Shown here one piece after another: positions 1 to 5,103 of a stretch of 5,103 nt of DNA (its first letter is position 1; the number at the start of each line of letters is the position of its first letter). The stretch comes from Verrucomicrobiota bacterium (GTDB lineage Bacteria > Verrucomicrobiota > Verrucomicrobiia > Limisphaerales > UBA11358). Both the position numbers and the translations under genes were made by a program. The stretch covers positions 1-5,103 of the forward strand of contig JAMFSG010000060.1 of the NCBI GenBank assembly GCA_026225155.1. Reading direction: 5' to 3'. The notes beneath the pieces are model-generated. The model was not told the origin of the DNA, did no database searches, and was given only the letters and a program-made list of their open reading frames with translations.

Positions 1-1089
1 GAACTCGTCAACCGTTATGTCGCCGCGCTCGTGCGTGAATTGGAAATCGTCGCGCACGATCTCAAACCGAGAACCATTTTTTTTGGCGGCGGCACGCCTT
101 CACTCTTGAATCTACGCCAGTGGGAAACGATTTTGCGCGCGATGGAAAAATTCAATCTGCTTGGCGCGGAAGAATTCACCATCGAAAGCAATCCGGCGAC
201 CGTTTCCGCCGACAAATCCAAATTGCTCCGCGATTTTGGCGTGAACCGCATTTCGATGGGCGTGCAATCGCTTGACGAAAAATTGCTCGACCGCCTTGGC
301 CGCATCCACTCGCGCGTAACCGTTTTCAAGTCGTTCGACATTTTGCGCAAGGCCGGTTTCGACAACATCAATCTCGACCTGATGTTTGCGATCCCGACGC
401 AGACGATGGAAATCTGGCGCGACACGTTGAACGAAGCGACCGCGATGCAGAGCGAACATCTGTCCAGTTACGAAGTCATCTATGAAGACGACACGCCGCT
501 GTTCCAGCAACTACAAGCCGGCGAATTTTCCGTGGACGAAGATCTCGCCTGCGACATGTATAACGAACTGATTTCGCGCGCGACCAATGCCGGTTTTCAA
601 CAATACGAAATCGCGAATTTTGCCCGCGATTTGAAAACTGGCAGCCAACAATCCATCCATCCAGTAATTCAATCATCCATTCCATCGCAAGCTTGCAAAC
701 ACAATGTGAATTACTGGCGCGGCGGCGATTTTTACGGACTCGGTCCGAGCGCGACCGGCTATGTTCGCGGCGTGCGCACGAAGAATTGGTCAAACACGCA
801 ACTTTACTGCGAACAATTGGAAAAAGGAAAACGCGCAATTGAATCCAGCGAAGAATTGCCACCGCCAAAACGCGCGGGCGAAATCGCGGCGTTCGGTTTG
901 CGCATGAATGCAGGCTGGCCGTTTGAAGAATTCAAGCGCGTGACGGATTTTGACCTGCGCAAAGATTGGTCGTCCGAAATGGATCAGTTGGCCGAACGCG
1001 GTTGGGCGGCGCGCACGGAAAATAATTTTCAACTCACGCCGCAAGGTTTGCGTTTTGCGGATTCAGCAGCAGAACTTTTTCTGCGCTGA
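1..1089 (+). CDS. hemW: HemW, radical-SAM heme chaperone (coproporphyrinogen III oxidase-like), 5'-truncated
   Basis: The frame is open from base 1 to the TGA at 1087-1089 (362 residues). The GTG at 31 is internal, because the residues before it (ELVNRYVAAL) continue the family alignment. About 45 residues with the CxxxCxxC [4Fe-4S]/SAM motif should lie off the left edge. Visible family signatures are FFGGGTPSLL (residues about 27-36), ESNPATV, the GVNRISMGVQS / LGRIHS block, INLDLMFAIP, HLSSYEV and, after an insertion, CKHNVNYWRGGDFYGLGPSATGY, followed by a HemN_C-like C-terminal domain. HemW proteins bind heme and are thought to deliver it to hemoproteins; they are often misannotated as oxygen-independent coproporphyrinogen oxidase (HemN). 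Between NFA and CKHN there are 23 residues where relatives usually have about 5, so roughly 18 are extra (see the repeat entry). The gene is convergent with the two-component operon and has no obvious functional link to it. The family call is firm; HemW rather than a true HemN is the likelier reading but cannot be settled without the N-terminus. Confidence 0.93.
   Translation, partial: ELVNRYVAALVRELEIVAHDLKPRTIFFGGGTPSLLNLRQWETILRAMEKFNLLGAEEFTIESNPATVSADKSKLLRDFGVNRISMGVQSLDEKLLDRLGRIHSRVTVFKSFDILRKAGFDNINLDLMFAIPTQTMEIWRDTLNEATAMQSEHLSSYEVIYEDDTPLFQQLQAGEFSVDEDLACDMYNELISRATNAGFQQYEIANFARDLKTGSQQSIHPVIQSSIPSQACKHNVNYWRGGDFYGLGPSATGYVRGVRTKNWSNTQLYCEQLEKGKRAIESSEELPPPKRAGEIAAFGLRMNAGWPFEEFKRVTDFDLRKDWSSEMDQLAERGWAARTENNFQLTPQGLRFADSAAELFLR
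646..688. repeat. Short repeat-like in-frame insertion within hemW
   Basis: This stretch is built from iterations of ATCCAT/CATTCC-like units (atccatccatcc at 651-662, catccattccatc at 674-686) and lacks the GC-rich codon style on either side. It encodes roughly QQSIHPVIQSSIPSQ, which replaces what is normally a tight loop between the NFA and (C/R)HN motifs of HemW. On the complementary strand it reads as a Trp/Met/Asp/Gly string (WMIELLDGW). I recall this kind of string from short interspersed repeats that create spurious proteins in many bacterial genomes; that recognition is from memory, not from a search. The frame is preserved and downstream motifs are intact, so the gene is probably still functional. 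The boundaries are approximate. Confidence 0.55.
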
Positions 1090-1096
1090 TTATCAA

Positions 1097-1155
1097 GGTA
1101 GGGTAGAGCTGCTGCTCTGCCCGAAATTTCGGCGGCGCAGCAACGCCGCCCTACC
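1097..1155. repeat. Palindromic two-hairpin intergenic repeat
   Basis: The element is bounded by a perfect 7-bp inverted repeat, GGTAGGG (1097-1103) and CCCTACC (1149-1155). Inside it are a left hairpin (1101-1109 pairing with 1114-1122, 9 bp with one G.U in RNA, loop TGCT), a central 12-bp palindrome CCGAAATTTCGG (1121-1132), and a right hairpin (GGCGGCG 1131-1137 with CGCCGCC 1144-1150, loop CAGCAA). It fills most of the 71-bp gap between two convergent stop codons. The modular, bounded structure suggests a dispersed REP/BIME-like element rather than a unique site. Copy number in the genome cannot be judged from one window. Confidence 0.7.
1101..1150. terminator. Possible bidirectional terminator formed by the repeat hairpins
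   Basis: Two strong stem-loops lie between the hemW stop (1089) and the sensor kinase stop (1161), where both transcripts must end. Neither hairpin is followed by a T-run on either strand, so this is not a canonical intrinsic terminator. It may instead stabilise 3' ends or block exonucleases. The role is inferred from position and structure only. Confidence 0.35.
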
Positions 1156-1160
1156 GAAAA

Positions 1161-2669
1161 TTAGATTGGCAATCGCACCGTAAATGTTGTTCCCACATTT
1201 TCCTCGCTGAAAACTTCAATCATTCCGCCGTGCGCTTCGATGATGGCTTTGCAGATGGAAAGTCCGAGCCCGTTGCCGCCGCTGGAACGGGATTTGTCGG
1301 CGCGATAAAATCTTTCAAAAATGCGCGGCAGATCGGTCGCGGAAATTCCTTGTCCGGTGTCGGCGGCGGACAGAATCGCGGAATTATTTTCCGTGCGCGT
1401 CGTGACTAAAATTTTTCCGCCGTCACGATTGTAGCGCACCGCGTTCGTCAACAAGTTGATGACGGCGCGGCTTAATTTTTCGGTGTCGCCGGAAATTTCA
1501 GCGGGGGCAAAATCGCAATGGATTTGTAAATTGCGCGCCGCCGCGAGCGGGCTGACGAGCTTGATGCAATCCTGCGCAATGGCCGCAAGATTGATTTTTT
1601 CGCGATGTAAAATTTCCTCTCCGGCATCGAGTCGCGAAAGTTCGAGCAACGATTCGGTGAGCCTGCGCATTTGCTGCGCCGTGTCGAGCGTGGCGGTAAG
1701 CGCTTCGCGATAATCATGGCCATCACGTTCGCGGGCGAGTGTGGTTTGCGCCTCGGAAATCAAGACGGCGATTGGCGTGCGGAGTTCGTGCGCGGCGTCG
1801 GCGGTGAATTGTTTTTGCTGGGCGAACGCGGTTTCCAACCGCGCGAAAGTGGAATTCAAGACGCCGGCAAGTTGGCCGAGTTCACTTTCCGTTTCGCTGG
1901 TGTTGATGCGTTCGGAAAGGTTGCCGTCGGCGATGCGTCTGGCGGCGGCGCTGATTTTTTCCACCGGTTGCAGCGCGTGGCCGATGATGAACCACGCGCC
2001 GCCAAGAACGAGCAAAAGAAAACCGCCGCTGCCAAGAATGAGCAACCCCGCAAAACGGCGCGCATCGGAAATTTCCGGCGCAAGCGAGCGCCCGACGAGA
2101 ATGCAATCACCGAGTTCAGTTGCGTGAAAAGCTTCGCGGACTGTCTCGCGTGTGCGCGTGTAAGTGCCGGTGTCTTTGACCGTCAGTTGCGGGCGCGGCA
2201 CGTTGGCGACCGCGTTGGTGGATTGGACGAACGGCGTCGCGGAAGATTCCGGCCAGACGAGAAAATAAAAATCGTTTGCGTCCGGCGTTGCAAATTTTCT
2301 GGCGGCGGCGGAAGCCCGCGCGGCGTCGCCCGGCGGATGTTCCGCGCGCGGCGAATTTTGCGGCGGCCGATTGGGTTGGCCAAAATCATCCGGCGGCGGA
2401 CCGTCTTCAAATCCGCCGGGTGGCGGAGCTGGACGGTCGTTGTCGCCCGGTAGGTCGGGCGGATGATTTCCAAAATTATTTGGATTTCCCGGTGCAAACA
2501 ATGCCGCGCTCAACGTCGCGACGTGCTGGCGCAATTCTTCATCGAGCAAATTAACGCGATTGGACAAATGAATTTGATAGGCAGTAAAATCCAGTCCGCC
2601 GAGGATCAGCGCCAGAAAAAGCGCGATCCACAGCAGCAACCGCCAGCGGATGGATTTTGTGAATTTCAT
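1161..2669 (-). CDS. Membrane sensor histidine kinase (HAMP-HisKA-HATPase_c) with Pro-rich periplasmic loop
   Basis: This 502-residue protein starts at the ATG whose bases overlap the response regulator stop (ATGA, 4-bp overlap). A TTG 12 bases upstream would add four residues but lacks support. Order of parts: TM1 about residues 8-30; periplasmic segment about 31-206 with a Pro/Gly/Asp/Asn-rich stretch near 60-115; TM2 about 207-232; HAMP about 233-284; dimerisation/phosphoacceptor domain with FTADAAHELRTP, where H294 is the phosphorylated His; ATP-binding domain with N-box NLLTNAVRYN (405-414), G1 DTGQG (437-441), F-box FERFYR (451-456) and G2 GGNGLGLS (464-471). All catalytic boxes are intact, so it should be an active kinase/phosphatase of the PmrB/QseC/CusS-like group that partners OmpR-class regulators. 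No clear Shine-Dalgarno site precedes the start, so translation is probably coupled to the regulator. The signal is unknown; the periplasmic domain matches no sensor fold I recognise. Confidence 0.93.
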   Translation of the reverse strand: MKFTKSIRWRLLLWIALFLALILGGLDFTAYQIHLSNRVNLLDEELRQHVATLSAALFAPGNPNNFGNHPPDLPGDNDRPAPPPGGFEDGPPPDDFGQPNRPPQNSPRAEHPPGDAARASAAARKFATPDANDFYFLVWPESSATPFVQSTNAVANVPRPQLTVKDTGTYTRTRETVREAFHATELGDCILVGRSLAPEISDARRFAGLLILGSGGFLLLVLGGAWFIIGHALQPVEKISAAARRIADGNLSERINTSETESELGQLAGVLNSTFARLETAFAQQKQFTADAAHELRTPIAVLISEAQTTLARERDGHDYREALTATLDTAQQMRRLTESLLELSRLDAGEEILHREKINLAAIAQDCIKLVSPLAAARNLQIHCDFAPAEISGDTEKLSRAVINLLTNAVRYNRDGGKILVTTRTENNSAILSAADTGQGISATDLPRIFERFYRADKSRSSGGNGLGLSICKAIIEAHGGMIEVFSEENVGTTFTVRLPI

Positions 2670-3319
2670 TTTTCGACGCAATAACCTTGCCCGCGCCGCG
2701 TCGCGATGATTTCTGCGCCGAGTTTTTTGCGGATGCTGAAAATGTGGACGTCCAAAAGATTGGAAAGTGTGTCGTCGTTTTCATCGAAAAGATGCTCGAA
2801 AAGTTCCGTGCGCGAAATCACTTCGCCGCGATGCAGCACGAGATATTCGAGGATGGCAAATTCACGCGCGGTCAGCGTGACTGGGTTTCCATTGCGCGTG
2901 ACGGAACGCGTGCGCGTGTCGAGTGAAACGTCGCCGATCTCGATATTGTTTGTAGTTTTATTCGCGCTGCGCCGAATCAAGGCGCGGACGCGGGCGAGCA
3001 GTTCGGGCAAGTCAAACGGCTTGATGAGATAATCGTCCGCGCCGGTGTCGAGTCCGCGCACGCGATCGCTGGGCGCGTCGCGCGCGGTGAGCATCAGCAC
3101 GGGCGTCTGTTTGGTTTTTCGGAGCCGCTCCAGAATTTCCCAGCCGTCTAGTTTCGGCAGCATCACGTCGAGGACGATGGCGTCGTAATCGTAAGTTTCC
3201 GCCTTGAAAATTCCGTCGCCGCCGTCGCTGGCCGCGTCTACCGCGTAACCTTCCTCGCGCAGGGCTTTCGCCAGATTGCGCTGCAAGCGCGGCTCGTCTT
3301 CGACGACCAGAATTCGCAT
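2666..3319 (-). CDS. OmpR/PhoB-family response regulator (receiver + winged helix)
   Basis: The protein has 217 residues from the ATG giving MRILVVEDEP, the usual family start. An in-frame ATG 30 bases upstream (3349) would add ten residues with no family counterpart; neither start has a convincing Shine-Dalgarno site. The receiver domain (about 1-115) has the acidic pair E7/D8, phosphoacceptor D51 in VLDVMLP, T78 in LMLTARD and K100 in LIKPF, so phosphorylation chemistry is complete. The C-terminal winged-helix domain (about 125-217) shows LTAREFAILEYLVLHRGEVISR, a LDVHIFSIRKKLG recognition-helix region and the terminal RRGQGYCVEK wing. It is the first gene of an operon with the sensor kinase (ATGA overlap). 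The upstream region carries tandem boxes of the type bound by PmrA/QseB-like members of this family, which makes autoregulation likely. Its length and features fit the QseB/PmrA/CopR-like branch, but the sequence does not name an ortholog. Confidence 0.95.
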   Translation of the reverse strand: MRILVVEDEPRLQRNLAKALREEGYAVDAASDGGDGIFKAETYDYDAIVLDVMLPKLDGWEILERLRKTKQTPVLMLTARDAPSDRVRGLDTGADDYLIKPFDLPELLARVRALIRRSANKTTNNIEIGDVSLDTRTRSVTRNGNPVTLTAREFAILEYLVLHRGEVISRTELFEHLFDENDDTLSNLLDVHIFSIRKKLGAEIIATRRGQGYCVEK

Positions 3320-3380
3320 CGCGGTAATTGTCTCGGCAGTTTCCACCATAAGTCAACGGTTGTGTTCTCAGTAAAAAATG

Positions 3381-3386
3381 ATTTTA
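3381..3386 (-). promoter_or_regulatory. Candidate -10 element for the two-component operon
   Basis: Read on the minus strand this is TAAAAT, a 5/6 match to TATAAT. It lies 10 bases downstream of the minus-oriented tandem box and about 32-62 bases before the two candidate regulator starts. There is no good -35 at the expected place; the box covers it, as at activator-dependent promoters. The match is short, in AT-rich DNA. Confidence 0.4.
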
Positions 3387-3396
3387 GCCGGACTAG

Positions 3397-3413
3397 ATTA
3401 AGCCTCGATTAAA
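3397..3413 (-). promoter_or_regulatory. PmrA-type tandem box facing the response regulator gene
   Basis: On the minus strand this reads TTTAAT-CGAGG-CTTAAT: two YTTAAT hexamers separated by 5 bases, an 11-bp period that puts both half-sites on one face of the helix. This matches the published PmrA box form (YTTAAK-N5-YTTAAK). OmpR/PhoB-class dimers bind such head-to-tail direct repeats. Position just upstream of a -10-like site suggests autoactivation by the regulator encoded next door. Binding by this particular regulator is an inference. Confidence 0.55.
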
Positions 3414-3456
3414 AAGCGGAAGTCGCGTGAAAAAATATTTTCTAAAAAATCTCCGG

Positions 3457-3473
3457 CTTAATTTTGGCTTAAT
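3457..3473 (+). promoter_or_regulatory. PmrA-type tandem box facing the HupE/UreJ-like gene
   Basis: This reads CTTAAT-TTTGG-CTTAAT, a perfect hexamer repeat with a 5-base spacer. The repeat extends to GGCTTAAT at 3455 and 3466, exactly 11 bp apart. It is the mirror image of the box at 3397-3413: GATTAAGCC at 3396-3404 and GGCTTAATC at 3466-3474 form a perfect 9-bp inverted pair. It precedes a weak -10-like site by 9 bases. The arrangement suggests that the divergent regulator activates the transporter gene. Confidence 0.6.
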
Positions 3474-3482
3474 CAGCCTTCA

Positions 3483-3488
3483 TCTAAA
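3483..3488 (+). promoter_or_regulatory. Weak candidate -10 element for the HupE/UreJ-like gene
   Basis: TCTAAA matches TATAAT at 4/6 positions and lies 9 bases after the plus-oriented tandem box, nearly the same spacing as on the opposite side. Transcription would then begin around 3495, giving a leader of about 60 bases before the ATG at 3558. It is supported mainly by symmetry with the other promoter. Confidence 0.3.
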
Positions 3489-3543
3489 GTGGCATCAATA
3501 AAAATTGTCATGCGCGCGATAAAAAATCAGAAGGCACCGGCTC

Positions 3544-3550
3544 GAAAGGT
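3544..3550 (+). promoter_or_regulatory. Ribosome binding site deciding the HupE/UreJ-like start
   Basis: GAAAGGT lies 7 bases before the ATG at 3558. The GTG at 3489 and ATG at 3510 in the same frame have no comparable site, so 3558 is preferred. It is one of the few recognisable Shine-Dalgarno-like sites in this window. Confidence 0.5.
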
Positions 3551-3557
3551 CAAAATC

Positions 3558-4952
3558 ATGAGCTTTGTGGCCGACACTTTTACTCCCGTCATTCGCGGCG
3601 GCGAAGCGAGCCGGTGGCGCGGCGGAAACTCGAAAAACTTGAAGGCCATCGCCAGTCCGTCTATCCGAAAATTGTGGCTGGCCGTTTTGCTGGCCATGCT
3701 GTCCGGCACTTCGTTGTTCGCGCACAACTCGCCAAGCTCGGCGGTGATGCTGGATTTTTACCGCGACCGCGTCGGCGCGGAACTGACACTGCCGTTGGCG
3801 GAACTTGAATTAAGTTTCAAACAGCCGTTGCTCGCGAACCCGACGGAAGCATTTTCAAAAAATGAAACGGCACTGAAAAATTACATCGCGGCGCACATCA
3901 ATCCCGAAACCGAAGATGGCAAGCAATGGGCTGTGACAGTTCAAAATTTGGAATTACAAACTAATCAGCAGCCATTCGATTTGATCGCGCAAGTCACGAT
4001 GACGCCGCCGCCGGGCGCGACGGTGCGGAAATTTATTTTCAATTATTCCGTCATCAACCACGAAGTGATGAGCCACAACGCCTATGTCTCCATCCGCAAC
4101 GATTGGGACACGGCGGTTTTTTCCGGCCAGCCCGAACCCGTCGGCGACATCCATTTCACCATCACGTCGCTGACCATTGACCGTTCGCGCGGCAATTGGT
4201 GGCAGGGCTTTCACACGGTTTTAAATCTCGGCCTGCATCACATTGCGGAAGGCACGGATCATCTTTTATTTTTGCTCGTGCTGCTGCTGCCCGCGCCGCT
4301 GCTCGCGAACAAAAATCGCTGGGCGAATGTGCGCAACGTGAAAAACAGCGTGTGGCAACTGCTGAAAATCGTCAGCGCGTTCACCATCGGCCATTCGCTG
4401 ACGCTGGCGATTGGCGCGATGGGTTTCGTGCATTGGCCGGAGCCACCAATTGAAGTTTTGATCGCGGTTTCAATTTTTATTTCCGCGATCCACGCGATCC
4501 GTCCGTGGTTTGCGGGCAAGGAAGTTTTCATCGCAGGTGGTTTTGGTTTGATTCACGGCTTGGCGTTCGCGAGCAGCCTTTCGGAATTTAATTTCTCCGC
4601 GTGGGCGATGGTCTCGACCGTTTTCAGTTTTAACCTCGGCATCGAGACGATGCAGCTTGTCGTCGTCGCGGCGACGATTCCGTGGCTGATTTTGTTGAGC
4701 CGGATAAATTTTTATTCGCCGCTGCGGATCGTTGGCGCGACGTTTGGCGCAATCGCGTCGCTCGGCTGGATCATCGAACGTTCGTTCAACGTGAACCTGC
4801 GCGTGGATTCCGTCGTGAATATTTTCGCGCATCATCCGTTGTGGCTGGTCGGCTCGCTCGCCGCGCTCGCGTTGCTGGCGACTGGTTGGAAATGGGTGAA
4901 AACAATTTCCGTCGAAGACCAAGTTGAAAACCGGCTGCACTCCACGTCTTGA
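3558..4952 (+). CDS. HupE/UreJ-family membrane protein with exported N-terminal domain (putative metal permease)
   Basis: This is a 464-residue protein from the ATG preceded by GAAAGGT. A long basic n-region leads to a hydrophobic signal core (about 40-55, LWLAVLLAMLSGTSLFA) with likely cleavage before HNSPSS; a TTG at 3639 would give a more ordinary 28-residue signal peptide. Residues about 56-215 form a soluble, mostly beta-looking extracytoplasmic domain. The C-terminal half has about seven membrane segments carrying HupE/UreJ signatures: LHHIAEGTDHLLFLL (H227, H228, D234, H235), FTIGHSLTLAIG (H279), IEVLIAVSIFISAIHAI, FGLIHGLAFASSL (H333) and FNLGIETMQL (E363). HupE/UreJ proteins are linked to nickel/cobalt supply for hydrogenase and urease; members with this extra N-terminal domain are common in genomes lacking those enzymes nearby, and their substrate is not established. 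The conserved His/Asp/Glu in the membrane suit a cation path. It is divergent from the two-component operon and shares its box-bearing control region; the next gene follows after 42 bases, probably co-transcribed. Confidence 0.88.
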   Translation: MSFVADTFTPVIRGGEASRWRGGNSKNLKAIASPSIRKLWLAVLLAMLSGTSLFAHNSPSSAVMLDFYRDRVGAELTLPLAELELSFKQPLLANPTEAFSKNETALKNYIAAHINPETEDGKQWAVTVQNLELQTNQQPFDLIAQVTMTPPPGATVRKFIFNYSVINHEVMSHNAYVSIRNDWDTAVFSGQPEPVGDIHFTITSLTIDRSRGNWWQGFHTVLNLGLHHIAEGTDHLLFLLVLLLPAPLLANKNRWANVRNVKNSVWQLLKIVSAFTIGHSLTLAIGAMGFVHWPEPPIEVLIAVSIFISAIHAIRPWFAGKEVFIAGGFGLIHGLAFASSLSEFNFSAWAMVSTVFSFNLGIETMQLVVVAATIPWLILLSRINFYSPLRIVGATFGAIASLGWIIERSFNVNLRVDSVVNIFAHHPLWLVGSLAALALLATGWKWVKTISVEDQVENRLHSTS

Positions 4953-4994
4953 ATTTCAACCGAACTGTTCCTGCAAATCAAAACCAATCAAATC

Positions 4995-5103
4995 ATGAAA
5001 ACCTCAACGAAAAAATTCTCACTGCGAAATGTTAAATTCAAATTTTTATTAACCGCCGTCGCGCTGCTGGTTTCGACCGGCGTCAGCTTCGCGCAAACGG
5101 TGA
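4995..5103 (+). CDS. Exported protein, N-terminus only (cut by window edge)
   Basis: The ATG at 4995 opens a frame of 36 codons that runs off the right edge. The start MKTSTKKFSLRNVKFKF is strongly basic and is followed by a hydrophobic stretch LLTAVALLVSTGVSFA and a likely signal peptidase I site before QTV, a clear Sec signal peptide. The gene begins 42 bases after the HupE/UreJ-like stop with no terminator hairpin between them, so an operon is likely. No Shine-Dalgarno site is evident. The mature protein is not visible, so no function can be given. From memory, HupE/UreJ proteins of this two-domain type are sometimes followed by secreted DUF4331-like proteins, but nothing here tests that. 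Confidence 0.7.
   Translation, partial: MKTSTKKFSLRNVKFKFLLTAVALLVSTGVSFAQTV

Noticed and set aside
77..84. Run of eight T in hemW, a possible slippage or frameshift site
   Set aside because: The frame reads straight through to the conserved GGGTPS motif with no nearby alternative frame that makes sense, so there is no sign of programmed or error frameshifting.
651..686. ATCCAT-type short repeats considered as a CRISPR or tandem array
   Set aside because: Units are too short and irregular, with no spacers; they fit a single degenerate insertion inside hemW better.
1671..2453. Long plus-strand open frame (260 codons) antisense to the kinase gene
   Set aside because: It is a mirror of a GC-rich coding strand: Arg/Gly/Ala-rich with no recognisable motif or ribosome site, and it lies entirely inside a kinase gene whose catalytic boxes are all intact.
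3489..3557. Possible leader peptide or riboswitch ahead of the permease gene
   Set aside because: The ATG at 3510 is in frame with the permease gene and has no stop before 3558, and I see no conserved riboswitch core or strong alternating hairpins in this short stretch.
3592..3605. Small hairpin TTCGC-GGCG-GCGAA at the start of the permease gene
   Set aside because: A five-base stem is expected by chance in GC-rich coding DNA, and it has no T-run or other context.
4470..4940. Minus-strand open frame (156 codons) opposite the permease gene
   Set aside because: It is Arg/Asp/Gln-rich without domain signatures; the plus strand carries clear HupE/UreJ membrane motifs throughout the same bases.

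Overview
The window looks like chromosomal DNA from a Gram-negative bacterium with moderately high GC. Codon style, the Lys/Asn/Ala-rich proteins, the rarity of good Shine-Dalgarno sites and a GGTAGGG...CCCTACC structured intergenic repeat together suggest Verrucomicrobiota or a relative. This is an impression from the sequence, not a database result. There is no sign of phage, IS elements, CRISPR, tRNA or rRNA.

Layout: (i) 1-1089 (+) is the 3' part of hemW, a radical-SAM heme chaperone; its N-terminal cysteine motif lies off the left edge, and the gene carries an unusual in-frame repeat-like insertion near 646-688. (ii) 1090-1160 is a short convergent intergenic gap filled by a two-hairpin palindromic repeat. 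(iii) 2669-1161 and 3319-2666 (-) form a two-component operon: an OmpR/PhoB-class response regulator followed, with an ATGA overlap, by a HAMP/HisKA/HATPase sensor kinase with a Pro-rich periplasmic loop. (iv) 3320-3557 is a divergent control region holding two oppositely oriented tandem boxes of the form YTTAAT-N5-CTTAAT. These match the known PmrA-type box, and one faces each gene. (v) 3558-4952 (+) encodes an exported-domain/multi-TM protein of the HupE/UreJ family (putative metal permease). (vi) From 4995 to the right edge is the start of an exported protein, cut off after 36 codons.

Working model (inference): the sensor kinase detects an envelope signal, possibly a metal ion. The response regulator then binds the two boxes, autoregulating its own operon and activating the divergent HupE/UreJ-like gene and the secreted protein behind it. 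hemW is a convergent housekeeping neighbour, insulated by the palindromic repeat. The divergent regulator-transporter unit with paired boxes is the most interesting part of the window.
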